From: Pseudomonadota bacterium
Lineage (GTDB): Bacteria > Pseudomonadota > Gammaproteobacteria > Burkholderiales > JABEVD01
DNA length: 64,000 nucleotides
Assembly: GCA_021802545.1 (NCBI GenBank)
Contig: JAJZRS010000009.1
Coordinates: 1-64,000, forward strand
Direction of reading: 5' to 3'
The notes beneath the pieces were generated by a model. The model was given only the letters and a program-made list of their open reading frames with translations. It did not search any database and was not told where the DNA came from. Of this stretch, positions 1-8,148 are shown in pieces; position 1 is the stretch's first letter, and each line of letters starts with the position of its first letter. Both the position numbers and the translations under genes were made by a program.

Positions 1-56
1 GCCTCGGCCTGCTTCAGAAACCCAATGATCTGTTCTTCCGTAAAACGCTTCTTCAC
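1..56 (-). CDS. IS3-family transposase OrfA, N-terminal fragment (runs off window)
   Basis: Translation from a GTG at 56 gives VKKRFTEEQIIGFLKQAEA, the typical N-terminus of OrfA proteins of the IS3 family (IS407-like group), the helix-turn-helix subunit that is frameshift-fused to the OrfB integrase domain. A purine-rich ribosome site (GAGGAG) lies about 6-11 bases upstream. Only 18 complete codons are visible, so it is unknown whether the gene is intact beyond the window. Confidence 0.75.
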   Translation of the reverse strand, partial: MKKRFTEEQIIGFLKQAE

Positions 57-124
57 GTCCGTTCTCCTCTCTAAAAACGGACTTTACTAACTTCATTCTG
101 GTATGCCTAGTGGGAGGCAGGTCA
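1..124 (-). mobile_element. End of an IS3-family insertion sequence (partial)
   Basis: The left edge holds the start of an IS3-type orfA (see 1-56). Reading leftward, the stretch from about 124 begins TGACCTGCCTCCCA, which looks like an IS3-family terminal inverted repeat, followed by a short leader and then the transposase start. Only this end is in the window, so the other inverted repeat and the target duplication cannot be checked. The outer boundary at 124 is inferred. Confidence 0.5.
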
Positions 125-536
125 TCTAAGGGAAATTCTAGGCACTGAAGAGCTCGCGGAAATGCGCAGCGTGATAATCGATAGATCACTTAAGGAAGCA
201 AAAAAGTAGCGGTTACTGAGACAGAATCCACCTGGCCCTCAAATAGGATCAAAGGGGCTGTGGGGGTAGAGTGGGGCCTGTATATCTCAGATGCTGGCCT
301 CGCTCATAGGGGAAACTTTTGTCATAGATTTTTGTCTCATTTGTCCCATATTTGAACAATCCCTCAAGTCCACGGTAAGGAAGCCGATAATGTGTATGGT
401 AGAAAATAGAATGGGTTGCAACCTATTCTAATATCGAGCATAGATTTTGCTTTGATATCATCGTGAACCTTGAGTTGCAAGATATATTGGAACGAATGAT
501 TTGACTAAAAGGTGGTTTGTATATACAGTGTAGGGC
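57..536. other. Intergenic stretch between the IS end and the toxin-antitoxin operon
   Basis: Apart from the IS terminus (to about 124) I see no convincing gene. Short frames here lack ribosome sites and family resemblance. The AT-rich portion from about 300 to 536 presumably carries the promoter of the toxin-antitoxin pair. Confidence 0.4.
518..527. promoter_or_regulatory. Perfect palindrome before toxin-antitoxin operon (possible operator)
   Basis: TGTATATACA is a perfect 10-base palindrome ending 9 bases before the ATG at 537. Toxin-antitoxin operons are usually autorepressed by the DNA-binding antitoxin, here a ribbon-helix-helix-like protein, so this is a candidate operator. It could equally be part of the -10 region. 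Confidence 0.35.
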
Positions 537-824
537 ATGAACCCCATCATTATCTCTAACGAGATTCTTCTGAAGCTGAAAGATAAGCACAATGTGTCAC
601 GTAGAGAAGTGGAACAGTGTTTTGAAAACAGAATTGGGGTATATCTTGAAGATGATCGTGAAGAACATAGAACCGACCCTCCCACACTGTGGTTTGTTGC
701 TCCTACAAACCAGAACAGACTCTTGAAAATTATATTTGTTTTCTCTAATGGAAACATCTACATCAAATCCGCATACGATGCGAAACAGCACATTGTAGAC
801 CTTTATGAAGAGTGTGGCAGATAA
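537..824 (+). CDS. Probable toxin of a BrnT-like type II toxin-antitoxin pair
   Basis: The 95-residue protein has the size and layout of BrnT/RelE-fold RNase toxins: an N-terminal helical part (residues 5-35), then beta-rich stretches ending in LLKIIFVFSNGNIYIKSAY. Similar small proteins are often annotated misleadingly as ADP-ribosyl-(dinitrogen reductase) hydrolase. It is followed 24 bases later by a gene for a DNA-binding-type protein, the toxin-first order of brnTA. It lies next to an island end, where such addiction modules are common. Catalytic residues cannot be assigned with certainty, and the RNase role is inferred from architecture and context. Confidence 0.55.
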   Translation: MNPIIISNEILLKLKDKHNVSRREVEQCFENRIGVYLEDDREEHRTDPPTLWFVAPTNQNRLLKIIFVFSNGNIYIKSAYDAKQHIVDLYEECGR

Positions 825-848
825 TGCGGAACAAAGAAGGAGTATGAA

Positions 849-1205
849 ATGAGCGCAAAAGAAAAAATTTTGGGAACAGATGAGGCATGGGAATCAGAGA
901 AACTTGGCGCTGATAAGAAGCATGTTCGGCGCGCTGGTGAGGAGCTGTCATGTCAGATCGACAATGCGCTTGGACTGCAGATGATCTCCATTCGCTTGGA
1001 TAAGGGCCTAATTGAGTCCTTTAAGACGCTGGCGGCATTTCATGGTGTTGGGTATCAACCCCTTATGAGAGACGCTCTCAAACGTTTTGCTGAATCAGAA
1101 ATGAAGGCCATTGTTTCTGGCATAGTGGAATCCCAGAAAAAGCAACAGGCCCAACAGGAATCATTATCTGAGAAATCAGATTGTAACCAACAAAAAGTTG
1201 CGTAG
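849..1205 (+). CDS. Probable antitoxin, BrnA/CopG (ribbon-helix-helix)-like
   Basis: The 118-residue protein is charged. Its centre (residues about 45-80) reads ISIRLDKGLIESFKTLAAFH and then a helix beginning GVGYQPLMRDALKRF. This matches the strand-helix-helix pattern of BrnA/CopG antitoxins (I-x-I-R-L-D, then K-x-x-A, then G-Y-Q-x-L-M-R-x-A). The C-terminal tail is Gln/Lys-rich and probably disordered. It is cotranscribed with the upstream candidate toxin and ends just before a strong terminator. Its likely roles are toxin neutralisation and autorepression. Confidence 0.6.
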   Translation: MSAKEKILGTDEAWESEKLGADKKHVRRAGEELSCQIDNALGLQMISIRLDKGLIESFKTLAAFHGVGYQPLMRDALKRFAESEMKAIVSGIVESQKKQQAQQESLSEKSDCNQQKVA

Positions 1206-1206
1206 A

Positions 1207-1233
1207 GAAAACCCGCAAATGCGGGTTTTTTCT
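1207..1233 (+). terminator. Rho-independent terminator after toxin-antitoxin operon
   Basis: AAAACCCGC and GCGGGTTTT form a stem around a 4-base loop, followed by a T-run. It begins 2 bases after the antitoxin stop codon. Confidence 0.85.
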
Positions 1234-1453
1234 TATGTGGCTACCTTAGCTTTTTCTTCCGGACAATTCCTTCCGAGCGTGTATATAACATTGGGAGAAT
1301 AACGAGCAAATGTATTCAAGCCCCATCATGCGTTGAAAGTTCTTTTCTACAATTCGAAAATACCCCGCATGAATGCTGACTTTCCGAGGCGCTGAATTTT
1401 CGGTTTTGTAGAAAGCTCGACGGTTAAGCAGTTGAGGCGGCTCTAGTTGCTTT
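1234..1453. other. Terminal segment of the left island, no gene recognised
   Basis: About 220 bases between the terminator and the tRNA-Phe fragment. No supported reading frame on either strand. Integrase arm-type binding repeats could lie here, but I could not recognise any. Confidence 0.35.
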
Positions 1454-1502
1454 CGGATTGAAAATCCTTGTGTCGGTGGTTCGATTCCGCCCTTGGCCAC
1501 CA
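1454..1502 (+). other. 3' fragment of tRNA-Phe (GAA): probable att site at an island end
   Basis: From the anticodon arm (GGATTGAAAATCC, anticodon GAA at 1460-1462) through the variable loop, a T-arm with GGTGG/CCGCC around TTCGATT, and the acceptor end ending GGCCACCA, this matches the 3' half of a bacterial tRNA-Phe. The upstream sequence shows no D-arm and no 5' acceptor strand, so it is not a functional tRNA. Such 3' fragments are left where an element integrates into a tRNA gene by tyrosine recombination. The intact copy should lie at the far (left) end of the island, so DNA right of 1502 would be the original host sequence. Confidence 0.75.
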
Positions 1503-1507
1503 AATGA

Positions 1508-1539
1508 AAAAGCCCGTCGAAGAATCGACGGGCTTTTTT
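1508..1539 (+). terminator. Strong Rho-independent terminator
   Basis: A long stem (AAAGCCCGTCGA paired with TCGACGGGCTTT, loop AGAA) with a T-run. It was probably the original terminator of the tRNA-Phe gene. It is nearly symmetrical and could also stop transcription arriving from the cyo operon on the other strand. Confidence 0.85.
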
Positions 1540-1569
1540 CTTTCAAGCGGTACGAGCCAGTTTGTCTTT

Positions 1570-2487
1570 TCAGCGAACCAGGCTGAGGAATGCGATCATG
1601 AGGCCGGATGACGGGGCGTTCGTGTCGTGCAAAGGATGCACGTAGTCGACAGACATCATCAGGCTCAGCGCCATGACCATCGCGATTGACCAGGCGAAGG
1701 ACTGGCGCGCCCAAACCCTGTCGTCTCCGTTGCGGGAGCGCCATGCGGAGCGCATCCAGGCGGCACCAAGCAGCAGTGTGACGGCGAGATAAGACCATCC
1801 GGTGTAGCGAGCGATGGAAAGGAGAATTGCGCACAGCGTGAATGCGGCTACATAGAGCGGCATGTCACGCTTGATTCTCGATACGCCGCGCACCAGCGGC
1901 AGCACGGGTATGGAAGCCCTTGCATAATCGTTCAGATGGAGCACGGCAATCGCGTAGGCATGAGGGAGCTGCCACAGCGCGAAGCTCGCGAACAGGATCA
2001 AGCCCGCCGCATCCAGGCGGCCGCTTGCAGCGCAGTAGCCTGCAAGCGGAGGCACCGCGCCTGATAGGCTGCCGACCCAGGTGCCGTGAGTGGTGCGCTT
2101 GAGCCAGAGGCTGTAGAGCAGCACGTACACGGCGAAACCGAAGAGGGTGACCAGGGAAGCCAATGGGTTGGCGTAGCGCCACAGGAGGAAGAGGCCAGAT
2201 GAAGCCAAAAGAAGCCCGAGCAGCAGGGCATCAAGATCGCGAACCCTGCCGTTGGGAAGCGGTCGCTTCTGCGTGCGCAGCATCAGCGCATCGATATCCT
2301 TGTCGATCAGGTTGTTGAGCGTGCAGCCGCCGGCTATGGCGAGCGCGACGCCCAAGAGCGTCGCGACGATCACCCGAAGGTCGGGGTAACCCTGGCTGCC
2401 GAGGAAAAGCCCGCCAGAGACGGATACCAGGTTGCCGAAAATGATGCCCGGCTTCGCCAGGGAAAGATAATCCCTGAAGCGGCTCAT
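1570..2487 (-). CDS. cyoE: Protoheme IX farnesyltransferase (heme O synthase)
   Basis: It transfers a farnesyl group to protoheme to make heme O, the cofactor of the quinol oxidase encoded just upstream. The UbiA-family signature is visible: AKPGIIFGNL near the N-terminus and NNLIDKDIDALMLRTQKRP (Asp-rich prenyl-diphosphate site) at about residues 82-100, plus multiple membrane segments. I start it at the ATG at 2487, which overlaps the cyoD stop (TGATG), giving 305 residues as in other CyoE proteins; an in-frame ATG 48 bases earlier would run into cyoD. It is the last gene of cyoABCDE. Confidence 0.95.
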   Translation of the reverse strand: MSRFRDYLSLAKPGIIFGNLVSVSGGLFLGSQGYPDLRVIVATLLGVALAIAGGCTLNNLIDKDIDALMLRTQKRPLPNGRVRDLDALLLGLLLASSGLFLLWRYANPLASLVTLFGFAVYVLLYSLWLKRTTHGTWVGSLSGAVPPLAGYCAASGRLDAAGLILFASFALWQLPHAYAIAVLHLNDYARASIPVLPLVRGVSRIKRDMPLYVAAFTLCAILLSIARYTGWSYLAVTLLLGAAWMRSAWRSRNGDDRVWARQSFAWSIAMVMALSLMMSVDYVHPLHDTNAPSSGLMIAFLSLVR

Positions 2488-2801
2488 CAGTTGGGCATGG
2501 GCATCATGCGTATGCCCGTGTTGTACATGATCCACAAGGTGCCTGCCACCACGAAGACGATGATGATGAGCGTATAGGCGAATGCCAAGACGTTCCAGCG
2601 CTGCTCGGAGGATGCGTCGAGGTGCAGGAAGAAATGCATCTGCACGATGATCTGCAGCACGGCGGACAGCACGATGGTGGCGATGGAAATCGAAGGGGGG
2701 AACGCGCCGCCCATTGCCATGCCGAACGAAGCCAAAGTGAGCAAAAGGGACAGGACAAAGCCGGTCGTGTTGCTGCGGTAGGATACGGTCTCGTGCTGCA
2801 T
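2487..2801 (-). CDS. cyoD: Cytochrome o ubiquinol oxidase subunit IV
   Basis: A 104-residue protein with three membrane segments, the size and topology of CyoD, a small subunit needed for stable assembly of the bo3 oxidase. IVQMHFFLHLD is the conserved middle-helix motif of this family. It lies between cyoC (1-base gap) and cyoE (overlapping stop and start). Confidence 0.93.
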   Translation of the reverse strand: MQHETVSYRSNTTGFVLSLLLTLASFGMAMGGAFPPSISIATIVLSAVLQIIVQMHFFLHLDASSEQRWNVLAFAYTLIIIVFVVAGTLWIMYNTGIRMMPMPN

Positions 2802-2802
2802 T

Positions 2803-3429
2803 TTAAAGAACTCCCATCAGATAAACCACTGTGAAGACGCCGACCCAAACGACGTCGAGGAAGTGCCAGAAGAGGCTGAGCCTGAGCAGGCGCGAGGAGG
2901 TCCTGGGCGTGATCCCCTTGAAGTGGAGCTGAAGCATCATCACGCTCATCCATACGAGGCCGGTGGTGACGTGGAGCCCGTGCGTGCCTACAAGCGTGAA
3001 GAAGGCGGAAAGAAAGCCGCTTCTGCCCGGTCCGCTGCCTTCAAGAACGAGGTGGGTGAATTCGTTCACTTCCATGCCTATGAAGCCCAGGCCGAAGAGC
3101 GCGGTGAGCATCAGCCACTTGATCGTCCTGGAGTTGTCGGCCCGGTGCATGGAGATCATGGCGAAGCCGTTGGTAAAGCTGGATATCAGGAGGAACATGG
3201 TTTCGACGAAGACGTACTTCAGGTCGAAGATATCCTTGGAAGTCGGGCCGCCGGCATAATTGTGGTCGAGCACTGCATAAGTCGCAAAAAGCGAGGCGAA
3301 CAGGATGCAGTCGGTCATCAGGTAGATCCAGAAGCCGAACAAGGCATTCTCTTTCGCCTCCTCGGCGTGATCGTGATGATCGTGATGATCATGCGCGATG
3401 GTTGCAGACATAGTGTTCATTGAATTCAT
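2803..3429 (-). CDS. cyoC: Cytochrome o ubiquinol oxidase subunit III
   Basis: A member of the heme-copper oxidase subunit III family with five membrane segments. The cytoplasmic N-terminus is unusually histidine-rich (HDHHDHHDH, about residues 13-21). The family motif [14 protein letters not shown] is present. The first ATG (3429) overlaps the cyoB stop as ATGA. An ATG at 3420 has a better-spaced AAGGA ribosome site and may be the real start, 3 residues shorter. Confidence 0.93.
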   Translation of the reverse strand: MNSMNTMSATIAHDHHDHHDHAEEAKENALFGFWIYLMTDCILFASLFATYAVLDHNYAGGPTSKDIFDLKYVFVETMFLLISSFTNGFAMISMHRADNSRTIKWLMLTALFGLGFIGMEVNEFTHLVLEGSGPGRSGFLSAFFTLVGTHGLHVTTGLVWMSVMMLQLHFKGITPRTSSRLLRLSLFWHFLDVVWVGVFTVVYLMGVL

Positions 3430-5450
3430 CCTTGGGTGATCAGGTCGGAAGAGGAACCGGCCGAATTATGGGCGGAGGCGGAGGCGCCATTCTTCTCGAT
3501 GCGCGCCACTTCTTCTGCGCTCAGCATGTAATCGACGTCTTCATCGCTTGCGCGGGCAACGATGGCGATGATGATGGCAAGCAGGCTGGCAGCTGCAGGC
3601 AGCCAGATATGCCAGACCATGGCAAAGCCGAAGTTGAAGGTGAAGGCACCGATGATCACGCCGAGGCTGCTGTTTCTAGGCATGTGTATGGGCGCATAGG
3701 GTGCCTGAGCCCTGTGTGGGATGCCCATCTCCTTCATGTGTGCGAATGCATCGAGCGTATCGACATGCGGTATCTTCGCGAAATTGTAGAAGGGGGGCGG
3801 CGAGGGCAGCGACCATTCGAGCGAGTGGCTGTTCCAGACGTCTCCTGTCTTGTCGCGCAACGCCTCGCGGTTCCTGACGCTCACGACGATCTGGGTGATC
3901 TGGCAGAAGATGCCATAGGCGATGAGGAAAGTGCCGAACAGCGCTACCAGGAGGTAAGGCTGCCAGATGGGGTTGTCGTAGTGCACGAGGCGCCTGGGCA
4001 TTCCCATGAAGCCGAGGGCATAGAGCGGCATGAAGGCCACGTAGAAGCCGACGAGCCAGGACCAGAATGCGCGCTTTCCCCATTTCTCGTCCAGGCGGAA
4101 ACCGAACATCTTGGGGAACCAGAAGGAGAATCCTGCGAGATAGCCGAACAGCGCGCCGGGTATGAGCATGTTGTGGAAATGGGCCACCAGGAATTCGCTG
4201 TTGTGCAGCAGGAAGTCGGCGCCGGGCACGGAGAGCAGCACGCCAGTCATTCCGCCGACGGCGAAGGTGATGATGAAGCCGATGCTCCACAGCATGGGGG
4301 TGGTGAATTCGATCCTTCCCCTGTACATGGTGAAAAGCCAGTTGAACACCTTTACCCCGGTGGGCACTGCGATCACCATGGTGGCGATACCGAAAAAGGC
4401 ATTGACGTCAGCGCCTGCGCCCATGGTGAAGAAATGGTGCAGCCAGACCACGAAGGAAAGCAGAGCGATCGCGATGCTGGCATAAACCATCGACGCGTAG
4501 CCGAAAAGCTTCTTTCTAGAGAAGGTGGGAACCACTTCGGAGAAGATGCCGAATGCGGGCAGGATCACGATGTACACTTCGGGGTGGCCCCAGATCCAGA
4601 ACAGGTTCGCGAACATCATCTGGTTGCCGCCCATGCCGGTCGTGAAGAAGTGCATGTCCAGGTAGCGGTCAAGCGTGAGCAGGGCGAGGGTGACGGTCAG
4701 GACCGGGAAGGACATCATGATGAGCACCGTGGTCACGAGGATGGTCCAAGTGAATACGGGCAGCTTCATGTAGCTCATGCCGGGGGCGCGCATGCGCAGG
4801 ATGGTCACGAAAAAGTTGATGCCCGTCAGCAGCGTGCCTATGCCTCCGAGCTGCAGGCTCCATATCCAGTAATCCACTCCGGGCCCCGGACTGAACTTCA
4901 GTTCGGAAAGAGGGGGGTAGCCGGACCAGCCTGCCTGGGAGAAGTCGCCGATTGCGAGAGACACCATCACCAGGGCAGCGCTTGCTGCAGTGAGCCAGAA
5001 GCTCACTGAATTGAGGAAGGGGAAGGCCACGTCACGGGCGCCGATCTGCAAGGGCACGATATAGTTCATCAGGCCGATGAAGAACGGCATCGCCACGAAA
5101 ATGATCATGATCGTGCCGTGCGCGCTGAAGATCTGGTCGTAATGCTCGGGCGGAAGGAACCCGTGTCCCGCGCCTTCGGCATAGGCCTGATGGATGCGCA
5201 TCATGATCGCGTCGGCGAAGCCGCGCAGCATCATGACCCCTGCCAGAATGAGATACATGACGCCTATGCGCTTGTGATCCACGCTGGTGAGCCATTCGCG
5301 CCACAGGTATCCCCATTGGCCCCGCTGGGTGACCCAGCCGAGCAGCATCAGGGTCAGTATGGCCGATGCGCCGACCGCTCCCATGATGATGGGGTTCTCG
5401 TAGGGGATGGATTCGATGGTCAGTTTGCCGAAAAGAACGGATTGGAACAT
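3426..5450 (-). CDS. cyoB: Cytochrome o ubiquinol oxidase subunit I (catalytic)
   Basis: The 674-residue subunit carries low-spin heme b, heme o3 and CuB, oxidises quinol and reduces O2 while pumping protons. Visible signatures are [15 protein letters not shown] with its heme-ligand His, [17 protein letters not shown] (CuB His and the cross-linked His-Tyr region), WLHHFFTMG with the paired CuB histidines, and VAHFHNML near the heme ligands. Length agrees with E. coli CyoB. Second gene of the operon, 12 bases after cyoA. Confidence 0.97.
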   Translation of the reverse strand: MFQSVLFGKLTIESIPYENPIIMGAVGASAILTLMLLGWVTQRGQWGYLWREWLTSVDHKRIGVMYLILAGVMMLRGFADAIMMRIHQAYAEGAGHGFLPPEHYDQIFSAHGTIMIIFVAMPFFIGLMNYIVPLQIGARDVAFPFLNSVSFWLTAASAALVMVSLAIGDFSQAGWSGYPPLSELKFSPGPGVDYWIWSLQLGGIGTLLTGINFFVTILRMRAPGMSYMKLPVFTWTILVTTVLIMMSFPVLTVTLALLTLDRYLDMHFFTTGMGGNQMMFANLFWIWGHPEVYIVILPAFGIFSEVVPTFSRKKLFGYASMVYASIAIALLSFVVWLHHFFTMGAGADVNAFFGIATMVIAVPTGVKVFNWLFTMYRGRIEFTTPMLWSIGFIITFAVGGMTGVLLSVPGADFLLHNSEFLVAHFHNMLIPGALFGYLAGFSFWFPKMFGFRLDEKWGKRAFWSWLVGFYVAFMPLYALGFMGMPRRLVHYDNPIWQPYLLVALFGTFLIAYGIFCQITQIVVSVRNREALRDKTGDVWNSHSLEWSLPSPPPFYNFAKIPHVDTLDAFAHMKEMGIPHRAQAPYAPIHMPRNSSLGVIIGAFTFNFGFAMVWHIWLPAAASLLAIIIAIVARASDEDVDYMLSAEEVARIEKNGASASAHNSAGSSSDLITQG

Positions 5451-5462
5451 TTTTTTATCCTC

Positions 5463-6359
5463 TTATCTTTGCGCCTGGATCAGGTTTGAAGGCGTGATGC
5501 ACCGTGAAGCCAGACGGTTCGGGGTGTCGGGCGCGTATTTGCTCAGGATGGCCTGGAATAGATCGGGCTCCACGCTGGAAAAGTAAATTGGCTGAACGTT
5601 CTCACTGGGATTTTCGAGCTTGGCGAGGCTGAGCCTGTCGAGGCGAGCGTCGCCTTTTTTCGTCACGTCGATCCAGTTTGCGAAATCCTCTGCAGAGGCC
5701 ACGTCCGTTTCGAAATGCATGCCTGCGAAGCCTTCCCCGCTGAATTGGGTGTTGAGACCGCGAAAAGTCCCGGTTTGGTCAGCGAGCAGGTTGAGGTTGG
5801 TCTGCATGCCCGACATGGCGTAGATCTGACCGCCGAGGCGGGGGATGAAGAAGGACGTCATGACCGTGTCGGAGGTGATGCGGAAATCGACAGGCGTGTC
5901 CTTGGGAATGACCAGCCTGTTGACCGACGCCACACCTTGTTCGGGATAGATGAAGAGCCATTTCCAGTTCATGGCGACCACTTCGACAGTCAGAGGCTTG
6001 ACGCTTGATTCGATCGGTTTTTCAGGGGTCAGTGCGTGGGTGGAGCGCCATACCAGCGTCCCCAGGATCAGGACGATAATGGCCGGGACGGTCCACACCA
6101 CCACCTCGACCGTATGGGAGTTGTCCCATTTCGGAGCATAGGTCGCACCGGTATTGCTTGCGCGGTATTTCCAGGCGAAAGCTAAGGCCATGACGATCAC
6201 TGGAATCACCACGATCAGCATGAGGGCAAAGGCAGTCAGGATGAGATGCTTTTCGTCCGCTGCAATCGGACCTTTCGGATCAAGGAGCGCCCAAGGGCTG
6301 CAATACCCTGCGCTGGGAAGCCAGAGCAACGGCAATAGCGTCGTCCACAGTTTTTTCAT
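5463..6359 (-). CDS. cyoA: Cytochrome o ubiquinol oxidase subunit II
   Basis: The 298-residue subunit II has an N-terminal signal/anchor, two membrane helices (about residues 40-65 and 85-105) and a periplasmic cupredoxin domain. The CuA-binding cysteines of cytochrome c oxidases are absent from the cupredoxin loop, as expected for a quinol oxidase. Conserved blocks include EVVAMNWKWLFIYPEQGVAS and FFIPRLGGQIYAM. A Cys near residue 20 lies at the expected lipoprotein position, though the lipobox is imperfect. First gene of cyoABCDE. A Fur-like site lies about 57 bases upstream. Confidence 0.95.
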   Translation of the reverse strand: MKKLWTTLLPLLWLPSAGYCSPWALLDPKGPIAADEKHLILTAFALMLIVVIPVIVMALAFAWKYRASNTGATYAPKWDNSHTVEVVVWTVPAIIVLILGTLVWRSTHALTPEKPIESSVKPLTVEVVAMNWKWLFIYPEQGVASVNRLVIPKDTPVDFRITSDTVMTSFFIPRLGGQIYAMSGMQTNLNLLADQTGTFRGLNTQFSGEGFAGMHFETDVASAEDFANWIDVTKKGDARLDRLSLAKLENPSENVQPIYFSSVEPDLFQAILSKYAPDTPNRLASRCITPSNLIQAQR

Positions 6360-6415
6360 AGGTCACCGATATCAGTCAATTAGAAGCTTGTTCAGCAAAT
6401 GCTTCGTTTTTTTAA

Positions 6416-6428
6416 AATGCGAATCATT
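6416..6428. promoter_or_regulatory. Fur-box-like site upstream of cyoA
   Basis: AATGCGAATCATT matches 11 of 13 bases of the core of the classical Fur consensus (AATGATAATCATT). It lies 57-69 bases upstream of the cyoA start, where a repressor could block the promoter. Flanking positions match poorly, so this is a moderate candidate. Confidence 0.35.
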
Positions 6429-6608
6429 GCTAGATTTGTAGTTCGCGATATTCTAATCCCGATACCAGAAAAAAAGGTAAATATCCTGTAACATAATAAT
6501 CGAATAGGTTAATCGATTGGGTAGGTAGATTGTGCGGCGCATGCTGCATTCGTTATCTGGATCAAGGATTGCCGAGGGTTGTAAGGAAATCGTAAGGATC
6601 CCATGTCG

Positions 6609-6627
6609 ATTGATAATAATTATCAAT
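6609..6627. promoter_or_regulatory. Perfect 19-base palindrome, Fur-like, upstream of 6740 gene
   Basis: ATTGATAATAATTATCAAT is a perfect 19-base inverted repeat with the 6-1-6 arrangement GATAAT-A-ATTATC expected for Fur binding. It lies about 113 bases before the ATG at 6740. Iron control of the desaturase-like gene is inferred from sequence only. Confidence 0.5.
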
Positions 6628-6739
6628 TAGCAGGATTCGATACAAAAAAATGTCTTGATGAGGCGCGTTGCTGTTGGTCTGTTTCCTGCTTGACGCCTTG
6701 TGATTCGTCTGTTTCAATAAAGCGCTCCTGGGAGACTGC

Positions 6740-7852
6740 ATGGAAAAAATCATTGTTTATGCCATTCCCGTATTCACCCTGATGATTCTGGCTGAGTACG
6801 GATTCGGGCTTTCGACCGGAAAGAGGGTTTACCGCATCAACGATGCTATCAGCAGTCTATCCCAGGGCATCCTGAGCCAGATCACGCTGGTGTTCACCGG
6901 AATCTTCCAGATCGGCATCTATACCCTGGCCTACGGGCATATCGCGCCTTATCAAGGCCCCTTCTGGGAAAAATGGTATGGATGGATTGCGGCGATGGTA
7001 TTCGTCGACTTCTGCGGCTATTGGCACCACCGCTATTCTCACGAGACGGGAATTCTTTGGGCGGCCCACGTGGTCCACCACCAGAGTCAGGATTTCAATT
7101 TTTCGACCGCCCTGAGGCAGGAAAGCGCTTATCCGGTGCTGGGGTGGGTGTTCTATCTTCCCATGGCGCTTGCGGGTGTTCCGCCCGGGGTTTATGCCGC
7201 TTCCGGCCTTGCTGTCCTGCTCTACCAGGTGTGGATCCATACCGAACTTGTCGGAAAACTGGGCTGGTTCGACAAGGTTTTTTCCAGCCCTTCCAACCAC
7301 AGGGTCCACCATGCAGTAAACGATCTGTACATCGACAGGAACTATGGCGGGATGCTTATCGTCTGGGACAGACTGTTCGGCACCTTCCAGGAGGAGGCGG
7401 ATGAGACCTGTGTCTTCGGGATCAGGCCTCAGCTGGACAGCTGGGATCCGGTATGGGCGAATCTGCACGTTTACTGGGCACTGGTCAGCGATGCATGGAA
7501 GACCAGATGCTGGGCCGACAGGCTGAGAATATGGTTCATGCCGCCCGGCTGGCGGCCAAGAGATCTTGATCCGAAGCCCGAATTCGAGCTGTCCTCGGTG
7601 AGTCGCTACGACCCGCCAATCAGCAGGGGCGCATTGTGGTTCGGCGGTTGCCAGTTTCTGCTGATGCTGGCCGCATTCTCGTGGTTTCTCTGGCAAATGG
7701 ATGATTTGTCCTTCGGCAAATCGGCAGCCGTCGTCGTTGGCATGATTGCGGGGCTGTGGTCGCTCGGCAGGATCATCGAGGGGCGCATGAAGATACCTGC
7801 CGCGCTCCTGATCGACCTTGCGGCGGTTTCCCTGGTTGCGCACCTGGTCTGA
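6740..7852 (+). CDS. Sterol desaturase / fatty acid hydroxylase superfamily membrane protein
   Basis: The 370-residue integral membrane protein has the histidine clusters that bind the di-iron centre of this superfamily: HHRYSH (about residue 96), HVVHH (about 109) and HRVHH (about 190). Hydrophobic segments lie at the N-terminus and again at about residues 290-370. It probably hydroxylates or desaturates a lipid, but the substrate cannot be read from the sequence. It is divergent from cyoABCDE; both need iron and oxygen, and both have Fur-like sites between them. The extra C-terminal hydrophobic domain makes it longer than minimal family members. Confidence 0.85.
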   Translation: MEKIIVYAIPVFTLMILAEYGFGLSTGKRVYRINDAISSLSQGILSQITLVFTGIFQIGIYTLAYGHIAPYQGPFWEKWYGWIAAMVFVDFCGYWHHRYSHETGILWAAHVVHHQSQDFNFSTALRQESAYPVLGWVFYLPMALAGVPPGVYAASGLAVLLYQVWIHTELVGKLGWFDKVFSSPSNHRVHHAVNDLYIDRNYGGMLIVWDRLFGTFQEEADETCVFGIRPQLDSWDPVWANLHVYWALVSDAWKTRCWADRLRIWFMPPGWRPRDLDPKPEFELSSVSRYDPPISRGALWFGGCQFLLMLAAFSWFLWQMDDLSFGKSAAVVVGMIAGLWSLGRIIEGRMKIPAALLIDLAAVSLVAHLV

Positions 7853-8025
7853 TCAGGCTGCGCTCAGCTTGAACTCGCTCAGATTCCTTTCGACGGATGA
7901 TTCGTCCTGCGCCTTGTCGAATTGCAATTTCAGTCGGTCAGGTTGGTGAAGGAAAGCGTGATGACAACGATCAGACTGAAAATGGTGAGGATGTTGATGA
8001 ACCGGAGTTGTTTTTGCAATGTCAT
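7853..8025 (-). pseudogene. Possible frameshifted remnant of a membrane sensor N-terminus
   Basis: From an ATG at 8025 the minus strand reads MTLQKQLRFINILTIFSLIV..., a cytoplasmic start plus membrane helix like that of chemoreceptors or sensor kinases, but stops after 28 residues. In a neighbouring frame translation resumes as DRLKLQFDKAQDESSVERN... and ends with a TGA at 7853-7855. The joined reading looks like one protein start broken by a frameshift. There is no good ribosome site, so a chance arrangement is possible. Confidence 0.35.
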
Positions 8026-8118
8026 GAAAGCGGGGCGCGATAGGCGCACGTTATGGTAAAACGGCACCATACCCCACACTGAAAACGTTTCGGATTGACG
8101 AATCTGATCGGCGGATAT

Positions 8119-8145
8119 GAAAAAAAACCCCGCTTGCGCGGGGTT
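8119..8145 (-). terminator. Rho-independent terminator of the sox operon
   Basis: On the minus strand AACCCCGC and GCGGGGTT pair around a 4-base loop and are followed by a run of eight T residues. It begins 3 bases after the stop codon of the last gene of the operon. Confidence 0.85.
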
Positions 8146-8148
8146 CGA

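Larger units (their letters stand above)
6360..6739. other. Divergent promoter region between cyoA and the desaturase-like gene
   Basis: A 380-base AT-rich region with no supported gene. It contains two Fur-like palindromic sites (listed separately), one near each divergent gene. Confidence 0.6.

Noticed and set aside
1246-1503. Minus-strand frame containing GGIEPPTQGFSI
   Set aside because: It is the complement of the tRNA-Phe 3' half; this is a well-known spurious translation.
3420-5009. 529-codon plus-strand open frame
   Set aside because: It lies antisense to cyoB, has low-complexity His/Asp/Glu-rich composition and no family resemblance; high GC at third positions produces such shadows.
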